Shown: positions 24,901-35,645 of the stretch, piece by piece
Position numbering within the stretch: the stretch's first letter is position 1
Layout: each line of letters opens with the position of its first letter
Origin: Cristatella mucedo
Taxonomy: Eukaryota; Bryozoa; Phylactolaemata; Cristatellidae
Direction: 5' to 3'
Length of the DNA: 64,000 nt
NCBI GenBank assembly: GCA_009760855.2
Contig: WPIO01000011.1
Coordinates: 5,769,501-5,833,500, forward strand
The notes under the pieces: model-generated
Told to the model about the DNA's origin: nothing
Database searches by the model: none
What the model saw: only the letters and a program-made list of their open reading frames with translations
Made by a program: the position numbers and the translations under genes

Positions 24901-27900
24901 AGCAGAAAGCACGAAAAGCGCACACATGATGAATCACACATGATGATCCACTAAATGCCGTGATAAATAGATGCGTTTTTAGTTTCTTTGTAAGTTACAA
25001 GTCATCGACCTGTAGTACGCTCCTAAATGCATGCTCGGAAGTCTGTGGCTCCCGAGTAGCATTCTTAACTTTGGTCTAGCCATTTCAGGTGAGAGTAGAA
25101 CGCATGTTTTTTCGTGCCAGAATAATAAGACATTGTATGAGGAAAAGTCAGCTTTTATGCTTTGCCTTTGCATGGACTTGTCCCTAGGGCTCGGGCTACT
25201 CATATTGAAAAATAGGCTGCCTTGTAAATAACAGGAAATTGCTCTGGTCTGCCTCTGTACATGTGTGTGTATACCACCAGATTACGTTTTTCTGTGTATC
25301 TTGATTTTGCTTTACTTCTGCTCATGGGTATCTGTCTGCTGCCTCTCCATCAATCAATAATTGCACCTACAATTTAGTCTCTGGTTCATTTCTTGAGGTC
25401 CTTGTGAATTTAAAATATCCTTAGGTGGCCATAGCAAGGCACGGTTCCAGGCATGGTTTCACATCTTTAAGTATTGGTGCATAACTCCGGTAGAGACCCG
25501 AGCATAGCAAGTCTGAAAAACTGTGCTGGAACTTATTTGTGAGATTTTCAGAAAGGCAGGGTAACAGCCAACCAGCACTGCATTATTTTAAAGTGGTCTT
25601 TGTCCTCAGACAAAAAGGTATACTTATGTCAAACAGATTATGTGTCCTGTCACTGTGATAACGATGCTAACGAACATTAGCTATCACCTGTGAGCTTTTT
25701 AGCTCGTCATTTAATTGGGGTCTAGTAAGAAAAAAATCCTTATTTGGTAATTTTGCTTCATGCTTTACTACAATGTTACCAACCGGCAAAGCAGGAAGTT
25801 ATTCTATATGCATATAATAGGAGCATTGCATGGCCGTCATACATGAGCTGTCAGCAATAATTTTACCTGTTTTAAGTGAATGATAAATTTCGTGGTGAGC
25901 GAGATTCGGCCGAGAGCATTTACATCTGGCCCAAGATCTTTGGTCAAGTTCTTTTAGTCTGTTAACTTGTGTTTGCAGATGTTACGCACTTCGACAAGGT
26001 ACCTGCTCTTGTGGAACAGGTCAAGGCTATTGTGGGTGATCGGGGTCTAAACCTTCTGATTAACAATGCCGGAATTTCGCGCTACAAGCCAAAGGGTGAC
26101 TTTGATGTCACATCTGTGGAAGGCTTCATTGAACATCTTAATATTCACATCACTGCACCGTTTGCTATAGTTAAGGTAAGACAGCTACTGCTGCTTGCAT
26201 TTAGTTATTTGCTTCTTTAGAGGTCTGAATAGCCCTTGCTCAGACTGGCATAAACGAATATCGAGTACCTGAACCCGTGACATAACAGAAATTAAGCTAA
26301 GCATAGACATGATAAAAGCTGGGTGAAGGAAGAGAAGAGTGGCTGATATCATCGGAACAAAGTGGACATACCAACGTACAGTCGCTTATCGGTACTGCTA
26401 AGGGGCTGTTAATCATAATAGTAATAATGCATTTGATAAAGCGCCCTCAGAAACTCAATCTCTTTCTAGGCGCTTTACATTTGCTGCAAAGTGCAGCTGT
26501 GTGCAGTATTTTAAGTCTGGCCCCCCTGGCACATATTTTTGTATGTGCGAATGTATGCTTTTGCTAGGTGGTTGATGATCTTGGTCAAAACACAATAAGA
26601 AGCATACATTTTATAATCCCCATAGAGAAGTATCAATCTGGCCATTAACCTATGCTGGAAAGGAGTGTTTCCCATTGACCGTTTAATCATGCTTCTTTTG
26701 CAGCAAATTTAAGTGTCTAGAAAAAGATTGAGTTCTCGGATGGTGCTATAGCAAATTTATTATTATTATTATTATATCAATTGATTTGAGATGCCACTAA
26801 CTCTGTCAGCGTAAAAAAGCCCACAAAGGACATTTCATAATGACCTTTCAAAGAACATTTCATAATGCTTTGAGGAATTAAATATTGTAACGGACATAAA
26901 TAACTCGACTATATTCTCACAGAATACTAGCTAAGCCCGGACGGCAAACTCGCAGCTTCCCATTCTGAACAGCAATGCGGTGTCCTCTCGGCAGTGCCAT
27001 ACTAACCCATTTGCGCCACCCAGCCCCAAGACCAGGCTACGGATGTCGCCAGAAGACTCACAGCCACCAGGCCACCGATGCCTGCGATGTACCCAGAAAA
27101 CCATAAACTGTAAGGGACATTTGGCTCGTTTTCTTTATAGCTGTTAATTCGGGAGCGTTCTTGACGTCAAATGGGGGTGAGCTGTAGGCTTCAATAATTA
27201 CACCAATCTTTCTAAGAGGGCATTTGTATGGTCCCTACAGAGGATTAAATCTCCTGTCGATAGACTTGATATATGCGAAAAAATAGTGGGTCAGTATGGT
27301 TAATGATAGCATGCACACCATCAGCACCTATAAGCACACAAAATAGAACTCACACGGACCCAGCAAATGCTGTGAACCACAGGTGGGTTTTAACAACTTT
27401 TTAAATGTCGACAGAGGTTTGTTGCAAAGTCAGTGGGAAGTGAGTGCCTGGCTTTGGGAGCATTTGAACTGGAGGCACTGTCTCCTGGGGATTCGAGGAT
27501 GATTTAAGGCACTGCTGAGCGACTTGTGTCAGAAGAGGGGGTGGTACGATGTCAAGCCTGATTTGTGAAGTAGTTCAACTAGGTAGACTACAGCAAGAGA
27601 ATTAAAGGGCTAAAAGTGATGTATAAGACCTATAAAGTACGCTTCTAAATTGGGAGCCAGTGCAGGTAGGCAAGAAGTTGATTAGCACATCAATGTTGAC
27701 ATTCACGACAGACTAGCCTGGCTGCCGAGTGTTAACTAACTATAAGCGCCTCATTAAACTGGCCGGAAGACCTGTAAGTAGTTACAGAAGTCAAGACGGC
27801 ATGTCGCAAATGCAAGCGCCAACTTAAATCTAGTTTCCCTGTGTAAGCGGGCCCGACTTTGTGCAATGTAGCACATCATAAATAAGGCTGGCGATTGTAG

Positions 27901-30577
27901 ACCTCATGTTGGTCCTCAGGTGAAAGGACCCATGGGAACAGGGCCTCCAGATTTTGTTAATATGCCACTGGATAAATGCTAGTGGAGCTCATTTTTAGAA
28001 AATATTTTTGCCTTAATAACATGCTTCCTTAATCTCCGAAGAAGTTGAATGACTTAAGTCAGAAGAGTGGGTGGTATGGTGCAAAGCCTGGACATGATCA
28101 GGTATTCTAGCTCAAGAGAATGGGGGACTTAAAAGTTTGAGACAGAACCTTGAAAGACGATCCGACTGAACCTTGAAAGACGATCCGACTGAACCTTGAA
28201 ACACGATAGGCTGCTTGCTGATAGCCAGTGCAGGTCGGTGAGAAATGTGGCAGTTTGGGCTTTCAGAACTGACAAGTTCAGTTCTCTAAATATGTCCATA
28301 TGTGTGTGTGCACCTCGTCGAATGGATGTATATGTCCTGTAATATGTACTGTCTTACATATCAAAGTAGACTTGCATTTTTGCTAGCTAGTCACGTTCAT
28401 GAGTCTCAGGTTGATGTTCTCAGCTTGTTTGTCATATCCATGAATGAAAGAAATTTAAATTGCGTGTGCTTGTGTAAGCTCATACAATTGAAGGTTTTCT
28501 GTGCAAGTACCGTATTCTACTCTGTATGAGCCGCCCCCTTTTTTCGAAACTTTGGATGCAGGTAATTGAGAGGGGGCTTATACGTGGGAGGTTGCATTTT
28601 TTCTTTGATATTATTCTGAACAACGTACCTGCTTTGAATGCCACCTAACAAAGATTAACTGGTCGCCAAAATGCGTTCGATCGGCGTGCTTATTAACATA
28701 AATTTGATGTAATCCTCTTAGGTAAGCATCAAGAAATTATTCAACGTGGCCTTACGAGAAAATTAGACCAAATGGATGATGGGTGACAACTTGACATCAG
28801 CAGGAAGGATCAAGAAGCCATTCATTGGTCAGGTCTGTGAGTGGTTGATGAAGGCCTAGAACAGCGTATAAAGCCATAAATTGCAGTCATAGCTTTCAAG
28901 AAGTGTGGCATTTCAAATGCAATGGGTGGAACAGAAGATGACGCCAGTCTATGAAGAGAGTGACGACAACAACGATTATAACGGAGTTTCTGCCAAATTT
29001 CAAGCCTGTGATATGAACGAGGAAGATGGGGAGGGTGTCATCACCATTCCTGATGCAGAGGGTAGTGATATTGCCATGAATGATTATTATGAGTCTTGAT
29101 ATTGTTCAGGTCACTCAGTTATTGAATAGAAGTAGTTTTCAAAGAAAATAGATTCAAAAATGTTGGGGGCTTATACATCGGGGGGGGGGGGCTACGGTTA
29201 AATACGGTGGTAGATTGGTAATCTTGTAGTGGTAGTGCTTCTCAATGAACGAAGATGCCGGCATTATTTCAGAAAAGCTGCCTATCACTCACTGTGTGGT
29301 CCAAGCCTTGACAGGCAGATGGTGCTATTTTGTGCTCTGGTTTTTTAAACTACGAGTAGGCTTGATAAAGCCTTAACAGTCGCTAAGGCTAGTGATCACG
29401 TGCTCAGTAGAGACCCTATCTTTTTTTATTGCATTTGCTCCATTGTATGGAGCCATTAATCGTGAGGAAGTGAGCCGTAACGAGCATGCTCTGCTCCTAA
29501 CATCTCATGCCATTGCACAATGAAGTCCGTCTAGTGATCACGAATCCCTTCTGACATTCTTGTGACTCTTGACATGTTTTGATTGTGTTTTGCTGATCAA
29601 GGAGAATCGTCCGTCTACGGCTGTTGCTGTCTCCAGGGTATGAGGCCCTACAAACTGGTGCTGGCAACTGTTGTGGGCCACTGTGGTATTCATTGCAATT
29701 AATTTGGCAATGTCGAAGCAACGTCAGTCGTGGATATACCTCGGGCGTTTTGTTTGTCGATGCATCACGCTTTCCTTAATGTTGTCAACATTGAGTCATC
29801 CGTGCAAAACTAGTTGACCACTTTCTCTTAGTTACGTCTAATTTAAATGGCCTTGTTAAATAAGCTTCGGCAGACCGTGATTGGTTGCTAAGAACTGCTT
29901 GATTCGTTCGTTTCTCTGTAAATTTGTGATTAAGCATCGGTTGTTAAGCCAGAGTCTTTTCCCATCCCCAAACGCTTGGCGACGTCTGCTGTTACAGGGA
30001 CTGCTGCCTCTGCTGAAGCAGGCTGCTGATCAGGGGACAGATGCCGGTGTGGATATCAACAAAGCAGCCATCGTAAACGTGTCTAGCAGACTAGGTTCTA
30101 TTGCATGTGTGACACCGGGTCAAAGCACTCCACTGTATGCATATCGGACTGCGAAGGTGAGTGTGACAGCAGTCAAGAGAATTCAGGTCGAGATAGGGTC
30201 CGATGCACGACGTTTTTTAACTCGTCACATGAGTTGCCAATTCGTCTGCACGAGCACAATAGGCTTGCTGAGCGATATTTGCCTCGTTTAACTATCGATT
30301 ATTTTACTCTGACTCCAAATTCCTTGTTCATTATTCGATAATTTTCCTGCAGGCAGGCATGACAATGATGTCGAGACTGATGGGACTTGATCTGGCAAAG
30401 TACAGCATCCTGGCACTAGCATTGCACCCTGGCTGGGTTCAGACCGATCTCGGAGGGCCTATGGCACCGTTGAAGGCCGACGAAAGCATTTCGAAGTGTT
30501 TGCATGTACTAGCCAATGTGAAGGCCGAGCATGCTGGCTTGCATGTGGCATTCGATGGCACTATTTTGCCATGGTAG
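13280..30577 (+). CDS. SDR-2: C-factor/sniffer-like short-chain dehydrogenase/reductase, complete
   Basis: NAD(P)-dependent SDR, probably a cytosolic carbonyl reductase (substrate unknown). Five exons: 13280-13444, 20511-20562, 25979-26175, 29998-30156 and 30353-30577. Together they give 798 bp, 265 codons plus TAG, with all junctions GT-AG and in phase. Exon 1 carries the nucleotide-binding TGANRGLG (residues 20-27). Exon 3 carries NNAG (101-104). Exon 4 carries VSSRLG with catalytic Ser168 and YRTAK with Tyr187 and Lys191. Exon 5 carries HPGWVQTD and ends ILPW. Length is usual for the family (about 250-270). The tetrad Asn expected in 'VN..APF' is His129 here. Introns 1-3 are swollen by LINE-A, LINE-B, SINEs and a pogo-like relic; intron 4 is only 196 bp. 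The exon 1 ATG was chosen because it precedes the family N-terminus in a CpG-rich region. Confidence 0.92.
13657..13765 (+). mobile_element. LINE-A RT C-terminal fragment
   Basis: A short block matching the LINE-A region seen at 18630-18730 (aggcgcttacagttggtgca, ctagacttgtctgtcgtgag, gttgccacgcgacaccac). It lies immediately 5' of LINE-B in SDR-2 intron 1. Confidence 0.7.
13784..17200 (+). mobile_element. LINE-B: CR1/L2-like non-LTR retrotransposon, near full coding region, broken
   Basis: An APE-type endonuclease comes first: TETWM near 13875, YWPP near 14095, GDFNIHVD near 14190, GHILDLVIT near 14310, SDHCSVSF near 14380. The reverse transcriptase follows: QSRFKRQHSTESAL near 15845, CGVPQGSALGP near 16120, FYADDTQLY near 16205, LKLNDDKTELL near 16320. 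A C-terminal region and 3' UTR (gagacgaagtctgttggcta) end near 17200. Several stops and frameshifts make it inactive. It is interrupted by a LINE-A copy at 15112-15583. It sits in SDR-2 intron 1 in sense orientation. Domain order and motifs place it in the Jockey/CR1/L2 group; the exact clade needs a tree. Confidence 0.88.
15112..15583 (+). mobile_element. LINE-A 3' end inserted inside LINE-B
   Basis: A 5'-truncated LINE-A (RT C-terminus, 3' UTR, hairpin tail, (ATT)n) sits in the linker before the LINE-B RT. The six bases ATCTCT flank it on both sides (15106-15111 and 15584-15589), consistent with a target-site duplication. LINE-B coding sequence stops on one side and resumes on the other. 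Confidence 0.88.
17236..18040 (+). mobile_element. Diverged LINE-A copy with internal insertion
   Basis: RT C-terminal coding resemblance at 17270-17472, then about 270 bp of unrelated sequence (17473-17745). It resumes with 'acttccaaagcctgaaactc' and continues through the 3' UTR to the tail hairpin (aaagtgcctagaaagagatt) and a (TTA)n end near 18040. Confidence 0.7.
18135..18205 (+). mobile_element. Partial SINE-2
   Basis: Only the 3' body remains (cactgcaggcagtgcagttt, then aggctcttctgctgctatgc). The tRNA-like head is missing. Confidence 0.5.
18450..19275 (+). mobile_element. LINE-A copy, 5'-truncated, well preserved
   Basis: Starts in the RT C-terminal region (agcgacctctcgttagacga) and keeps an open frame of about 139 codons (18577-18996). 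It continues through a 3' UTR with repeated 'gcatgctg' motifs and ends with the hairpin tail and (TTA)n at 19257-19275. One of the cleanest 3' ends in the window. Confidence 0.9.
19276..20510. other. SDR-2 intron 1 sequence, nothing recognised
   Basis: Intronic DNA between a LINE-A copy and exon 2. It shows no motif, repeat or coding signal that I can name. Confidence 0.5.
21268..21415 (+). repeat. Left arm of a ~150-bp inverted repeat
   Basis: Matches the reverse complement of 22618-22760 over its length (shared blocks cgacaataccactgagccca, aagcattcatcgtgcgtctt and ctcatgcccaactagacc with differences). It ends in an (AAT)n-like run, suggesting the 3' end of a further retroelement family. 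Confidence 0.8.
21424..21515 (-). mobile_element. LINE-A 3' tail fragment
   Basis: Reverse-complement tail (aaaactcaatctctactagg, ccatttacatttgctac) then 'cacgatcgaatggttagt'. It lies directly upstream of a (+) LINE-A piece, tails pointing outward. Confidence 0.8.
21919..22060 (+). repeat. GT-rich microsatellite
   Basis: Imperfect (GT)n with interruptions (gtatgtgtttatatgtg). Confidence 0.92.
22618..22760 (-). repeat. Right arm of a ~150-bp inverted repeat
   Basis: Reverse complement of 21268-21415. It splits a LINE-A copy, which resumes at about 22765 with 'ctctttattctttggctcca'. Confidence 0.8.
23256..23930 (+). mobile_element. Highly decayed CR1/L2-like LINE 3' region
   Basis: Weak matches to the RT C-terminal region ('caccggctgcccatcaagca', 'ccctgtcacttgcctgtagg', then 'aaaaagaagctgaaaactcc'). 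Too diverged from LINE-A to be the same subfamily. Confidence 0.45.
23979..24150 (-). mobile_element. SINE-2 copy
   Basis: Reverse orientation: 'cagaagagcctttacggcta', the hairpin body, 'ggatcgcccac', and a B box as GGACTCGAACCC. Confidence 0.82.
24703..25005 (-). mobile_element. LINE-A 3' end, truncated
   Basis: (AAT)n, then 'cggagaacctaatctctttc', then 3' UTR motifs (gtcagcatgcaaatatggtt, agcatgcacagtgtcagcag), and the start of the RT C-terminus. Confidence 0.82.
25006..25978. other. SDR-2 intron 2 sequence, nothing recognised
   Basis: Intronic DNA leading to the exon 3 acceptor (tttgcag|AT). No named element identified. Confidence 0.45.
26408..26495 (-). mobile_element. LINE-A 3' tail fragment
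   Basis: (AAT)n then a near-canonical reverse tail (gataaagcgccctcagaaac, tctttctaggcgctttacat). Confidence 0.85.
26662..26778 (+). mobile_element. LINE-A 3' tail fragment
   Basis: 'tttaatcatgcttcttttgc', 'gtgtctagaaaaagattgag', then (TTA)n. It forms an outward-facing inverted pair with 26408-26495. Confidence 0.82.
26779..27224. other. SDR-2 intron 3, nothing recognised
   Basis: No repeat or coding signal that I can name. Confidence 0.4.
27225..27640 (-). mobile_element. LINE-A 3' end, diverged
   Basis: Reverse LINE-A 3' UTR ('atagcatgcacaccatcagc') and RT C-terminus ('gcctggctttgggagcattt', then a 'gggggtggtacgatg' motif). No clean (AAT)n remains. Confidence 0.7.
28053..28146 (-). mobile_element. 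LINE-A RT fragment, diverged
   Basis: Repeats the 27519-27640 block ('cagaagagtgggtggtatgg', 'tctagctcaagagaatg'). Confidence 0.5.
28147..28208 (+). repeat. 23-bp tandem repeat, about 2.6 units
   Basis: Unit begins ACCTTGAAAGACGATCCGAC. Two exact copies and a partial third. Confidence 0.9.
28508..29212 (+). mobile_element. Pogo/Tigger-like DNA transposon relic, internally deleted
   Basis: The ends are inverted: left TACCGTATT...GCCGCCCCC and right GGGGGGGCTACGG...AATACGG, with 'gggggcttatac' on the inner side of both ends and TA at the outer edges. Inside is a decayed C-terminal transposase region with the pogo/jerky-family landmarks AGRIKKPFIGQVCEWLMKA (near 28800), then FKKCGISNAMGGTEDD (near 28890), then an acidic EESDDNND stretch in a shifted frame (28960 on). 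Stops and a frameshift make it dead, and most of the DDE domain is missing. It lies in SDR-2 intron 3. Confidence 0.7.
29213..29997. other. End of SDR-2 intron 3, nothing recognised
   Basis: Ends at the exon 4 acceptor (gttacag|GGA). The (-) frame at 29497-29721 shows no domain. Confidence 0.4.
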
Positions 30578-30933
30578 GCCTCGTGAATAGCTGCTGATAC
30601 AGATGCAGTCTCTGACGTCTTCAGCTGTTCATCTACACGATCAAGCCAGTGCATGTTTAATCTAGCCACGCTGGCAGACTGACAAAATTGCTGCATATTT
30701 ACAGCAATATCTGGCGTATGCAGCTGTGCATCAACACAATCATGCCAGCGCATGTTTTCTTTGTCATTTAACCAGGCAGGCAGGCCATTTCTCGTGGCTT
30801 TTTTACTAAGCGTCGCCAAATATGAATTGTGGCAATTTTCAACTTGATAAAAATCTGTCTGGACAAAATTGTCGCCCATTGCTTCTAAGGCCCAGCAGTG
30901 ACGTATAACTAGATACCTACGTGTACCGAAGCG

Positions 30934-30939
30934 AATAAA
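30934..30939 (+). promoter_or_regulatory. Candidate poly(A) signal of SDR-2
   Basis: AATAAA about 357 bases after the SDR-2 stop; the first canonical hexamer downstream. Confidence 0.5.
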
Positions 30940-31307
30940 ACGTATAAACCCAATTAACATGATGCTATTCACGATAGCGTTTTTTATCAACTAGTGTAGT
31001 CGACAGATAAAAACCCGAGAAAGCATGTTTGACCCATAAACTTCAATTAAATGTGGCCGATTATCCAGTTTTCCCCTTTCCTCGAAAACGAACGCTGTTG
31101 CGTTTTTGAGGTACTGGGACATGCATACTAGTATGAAAACAACAGTGTACCGGCTATGTTCATTTTCTGGCCTTGGACCATCTAGTTGATTGCCTTTTTC
31201 AAAGAGCCAAATGTGGGTTTTTCAAACGGGACTTCGTTGAAATTGCTAAGCAATTTCGCATCGGTAAGACTCTGGTGAGGTAGCCTAAAGGAGATTGCTG
31301 CGATCGA

Positions 31308-31425
31308 TATAATAATAATAATACATTTGATGTAGCGCCTTCAGAGAACTCAATCTCTTTCTAGGCACTTTACATTTGCTGCAAAGGAAGCACGATCGAA
31401 TGGTTAGTGGTAGCGTGCCTACTAG
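31308..31425 (-). mobile_element. LINE-A 3' tail fragment
   Basis: (AAT)n, then 'cagagaactcaatctctttc', then 'aagcacgatcgaatggttag'. Confidence 0.85.
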
Positions 31426-34354
31426 CCACCGGAAATGGGCTGAAGACTTGAACTTTCAGTGGGGCTAAAGGGATGCTATCAGCGACACCTCTGCGGCTCG
31501 CCGCTTCCGGGTGGCCTACTATTTGAAGTTGAAGCCCTTTGCCACAGCCTTTTACCTACAGGTCACTATCACACTCTGTATCTCCCCTTATATATATATT
31601 TATTTATTTATATATATGCATAAAAAATGTACGTATATATATATATATATATATATATTCTATATATATTTTACGTAGAGATGCCTGAAAGTGGCTCAGT
31701 TGCCCATTGATCTTCTCATTTAAGTACGATTGGCGTATCACCTTTTGACGATAGCATGAACACTGCTGCAGGTAGAATGCATATTGAACCATTAAGATTC
31801 TCATTGAATTCAGCGTCTCTTTTGTGGAGCATACGTACACCAGCTAGCGCTGCATGCGTCGTTAATTACTGGTGCTACAACCACACGGTCGGTGGGCGGC
31901 AAGCGCAGCAGCGCTCGTAACATTGCTAGTCCTTGCCTTGGCGCGGCGACAAATGCCAGTGGCATTTAAGCCTCAAATAGTGGCGAGCGACCTGTATGTG
32001 CACCAATGCACGCAGGTATGCCGACGGTAGCGCAACGCGGCAGCAATACACGGTGCGCCCATGCCTGAATGAGACGAGTCCGTATATATAGGGTTGAGAT
32101 ACAGCTAAGGAGGGTTACAGGCGTTCAACACCAGCCGCAGCGGATTACGACTCGTGCACGACTCCCAGAGCACAGCTGCATCTGCTAGCTCAAAGTCTAG
32201 AACGCAACTCTCCTGAATATTACATACGTAAAGCTTGCATACCGCCTAAGCAAAGACTACGTCCCAACAAATGCCGAGCTATTGCAATTCAGGATCCACG
32301 AATATATATATCGATAGCCTCCATATTCTGGCTGATTTACAGCATCGCCGCTTAACTAATGAAACACGGACCGAATAAAATACTAAATGCGCCGCGAAGC
32401 GTGAGCCATGACAAAGCGGTGCGCGTGCTTTCCAGCATCAAACCTCGTTGTCGTGCAATCGCGTCTTCGTCTAAGGCCGCGAGCTAGTGCGTGGCAGGGC
32501 TTGCCGCCGCACGGACTTCGGCAAGCTTCCACGAACCAGGCTCAGCTCTGTCTGTCTGTATGTCTGTCTGTATGTCTGTCTGTGCACATGTGCTCGAGTC
32601 TGGTAACTTTTCACAACTGAAGGCATAGAAAGACGGCCGAGTTCGAGAATAGCTTCGTGCACGGCTCGCTATCTGTTCGTTTAAAACGGAAAAAATGCAA
32701 CCCCTCCAATGACTGGCTGTCCATGGCCCCTCTTTGACATAATTCCGACTAGGCTTTTAGTTTCGCGACTGCTAAATAGCAAAAACGCGACCGGTAGGCA
32801 TTGGCTAGCGTCGGTATTAGTTGACCGATGGCAATCCGGCAATAACAAACGAGCTGGGCAGCGATTGGCTAGGAATGTACCCTGAGCCTGGGATGCAAGC
32901 AAGCGCAAGGTGGCCGCGCTCATCTTGACTAGTTGTGTTAGTTGTGTTTCTTCTGTACAAGCGCTCGACTTCTTCGATTCTTCTTTGTTGGATTAGTCTC
33001 CTACACACAGCCGGACAACTAGCAATCTGTCGAACTGTGAGCCGCTCTCGACAGAGCGCTGCGAGTTGAGCAGGAGAAAGATAGCAAGGGCATGAGGATC
33101 GCTTGTCATCTTGAAGCTTTGTGCAGCCTTGCGTTCAGCAACATGGAGCACAATCTTCGATTTAACCACGCACCGCCCACCCCCCACCCCAGCCACCCAG
33201 CCGAGCTGTAACTGGGCGTCTCTTGGATACGCGTGAGATTCAAGAGGCTCAGAGAGCGAGGGATACACGAAGAGGCGTGGAGATGAGAGAATTTACAGAC
33301 GAGCCTGTTGCTTTGATAGCAGTGGTATTAGCCGACCACGTGACTTGAACGATCTCTACAACTTGAGTAATAGAGTTGCCACCGGTGCCGTGTATGCACG
33401 CTGTAATAGTAACCTGTGAAGAAGACTGATCAGAGAAGTTGCTGTTGACTTATAAATACTGGTTAGGTCCACCTTTTGACCGCTCAGCGTAGCCTCTTGT
33501 AAGTATCAGCATGTCTCTCAAAATACTTTTCGTATCGCAGCGCTTGAGAAAAGTGGAGGCTACGCAGCAGCAGCAGCTACTAATGCAATGAAGGCCTGAA
33601 ATTGCTAAAGACTTTCCCAAATAAACTCGTGCTCTAGGAGCATCAGGTGTGTACGCATTTTTCATCGTTCCTTAAAAAATTGACCGTTTTGTTTCTTCGC
33701 GGCATACGAAACTGGAATAGAAAAAATCGCTAGCAGGCCTGCCGTCCTCTGGCAACGAGGAACACGGTGACCCAGTTGTGCAGCATTACGTGGTGCGTGA
33801 CGATTCTCTCTGTAGCTGCGAAGTTTTTTTTTAATGAGTTCCTGCCTTCCTACACCAGGAGAGCTTTCTCTCCGGTCGTCATAACAATTAGGGATGAACC
33901 ATTACACATATATGTTGGTAAAGGCGGTACAGCAGCCCAGATTAGTAACAATAATGATAAGTCATTTGTACGGCAACTTAAGTGAACTAACTACAGGTGC
34001 TTAGAAACTCCTGCCGGAGAATCGAAGACCAAAGTAGAATGAATAAAATAAAATAGCATAATAATATTATTAAATAGCAAAGACACATAAAAATATGTAT
34101 TGATGAACAATATAAATGTACTAATAAAATATTATAATAAAGTTAACATGCTTTGGCCGGTATGCATAAGGAAACGTTAAGTAACATATGGCCAAGGTCA
34201 ATAAGACCTCTGGCACGTAACATTTTTTGAATAGTGCTCCGGTAAGCAAGCAAAGCACACAGGTACGAAAACGGGCATGAAAAAGCACAATTTCACTTGG
34301 GCGAAAAGAAAGCTGAAAATGCATAAGCCTTTAGCTGAGACTCATATTATGCAA
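31426..34354. other. Intergenic between SDR-2 and SDR-3, no gene recognised
   Basis: Contains (TA)n at about 31589-31660, a (TCTG)n microsatellite at 32549-32582, and a moderately CpG-rich stretch at 31830-33350. That stretch could be an old promoter, but I find no exon in it. AT-rich from 33900 to 34140. Confidence 0.45.
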
Positions 34355-34450
34355 TGCTTTCGCCTGCAGCGGACCGCAGCCGGAAGTGAGATCCGGCCTT
34401 TCGGGGCATACGAGCTGAAGGTTCGATCACCAAAAGATTTCAGTCCAGTT
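34355..34450 (-). mobile_element. Decayed LINE-A RT fragment
   Basis: 'ggggcatacgagctgaaggt' and 'tcaccaaaagatttcag' match the reverse LINE-A block found at 51880 and 63885. Confidence 0.55.
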
Positions 34451-35116
34451 TGCAGGACGAGTGCAGACTCGAGGAGCAACGAGTTCGCATAGGCCATCTG
34501 GCTAAAACGAGTAAAGAGATCTGTAAGCTTGTCAGAGGATCTTTAAATTCCTTCGATGCCCAGTTACCGTCGTAATCGCGGGGGGGGGGGCTGGCTGGCG
34601 TCAAGATGGCGTGGAACAAAGACCCTATCCAGCGAGCCTCCCTGGTTGTCAAGAAAACAGGCTACACTCCGATTCGACATTATGGTTTAGTGCGAAGTTG
34701 AGGCAAAATTCCCTCGCAGTATTTACTTCAGCCTGAAGCAGTGTAGCCCCCAAGAGAACTTACATGTGTTGCCACCGCTGCTGCTGCTGCTTCAACCGTT
34801 GCGGTACGATGATTGATAAGCCTGCTTACCACGGCGTCTCGTGGCTTCTCGCGAGAGTTTGATCAGTTCAATTCAATGTTACCGTATAGGATTCTGATTC
34901 CTGGTGCGTTTGGAAAAGTTGTGCCACTTGACTTTCCGGCTAAATTCTAAACATGCGCTGTGCGTTTGCATAGTATTCTAATGTCCTGTCGAGTAGTGCG
35001 GCATTATACAGTTTCAAGTTCAAGCGTTCCTGCGGCTCCTCTCTTTGAACGAGCAAGGGGACCTTGTAAGCGGGGCTAACATTGGCCTCGTTGACATCAC
35101 TGAGATACAAAATATA

Positions 35117-35205
35117 GTTCATTTGTAGAGTGTCTTAAGATAACTCAATCTCCATTCGGGCTCTTCCCATGATGCCACGGAGCTCGAGTCCACGACCCCG
35201 GTCAT
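35117..35205 (-). mobile_element. SINE-1 copy, decayed
   Basis: Reverse tail (gataactcaatctccattcg) and B-box region (gagctcgagtccacgacccc). Confidence 0.65.
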
Positions 35206-35246
35206 TGAATACATGAACCTTTACTTTGGTTGGTGCGTGCATCTTT

Positions 35247-35408
35247 GAAAAAATAACATTAGCTGATTTATTAGCCTTATTTATATAGCGGCAGCCTTAT
35301 CGACTATTACCGCAGCTTGAAGTTGGCAATAGAGAATAACCTAACTGCAGGATTCGAGCCCACGACCTTCGGTCTCAAAGAGCGAGCACCTTACCTCCTG
35401 GGCTGGGC
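35247..35408 (-). mobile_element. SINE-2 copy
   Basis: 'gcagccttatcgactattac', hairpin remnant, 'ggattcgagcccacgacctt', and A-box side 'gcaccttacctcctgggct'. Confidence 0.75.
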
Positions 35409-35645
35409 TAAAACAGCACGGCAAGTGATAAACCTTTGCTCTGCTCATTGTGCCACAGTGGCTGAGCGTGGCTGCTATTCCTTGGTTATGCTGTAGAGCA
35501 TTCGATCAAAATGTTTCAAACAATTATTTTTATTCTATCTCAAAAGCGACCACTTTTCTGCTTTAGCCCAATTTAAAAATCCTACATCTTAATTGTCTTT
35601 TTAAAAAGTGGATATTAATTGTCCTTATGGTTGCAACTGGAGATA

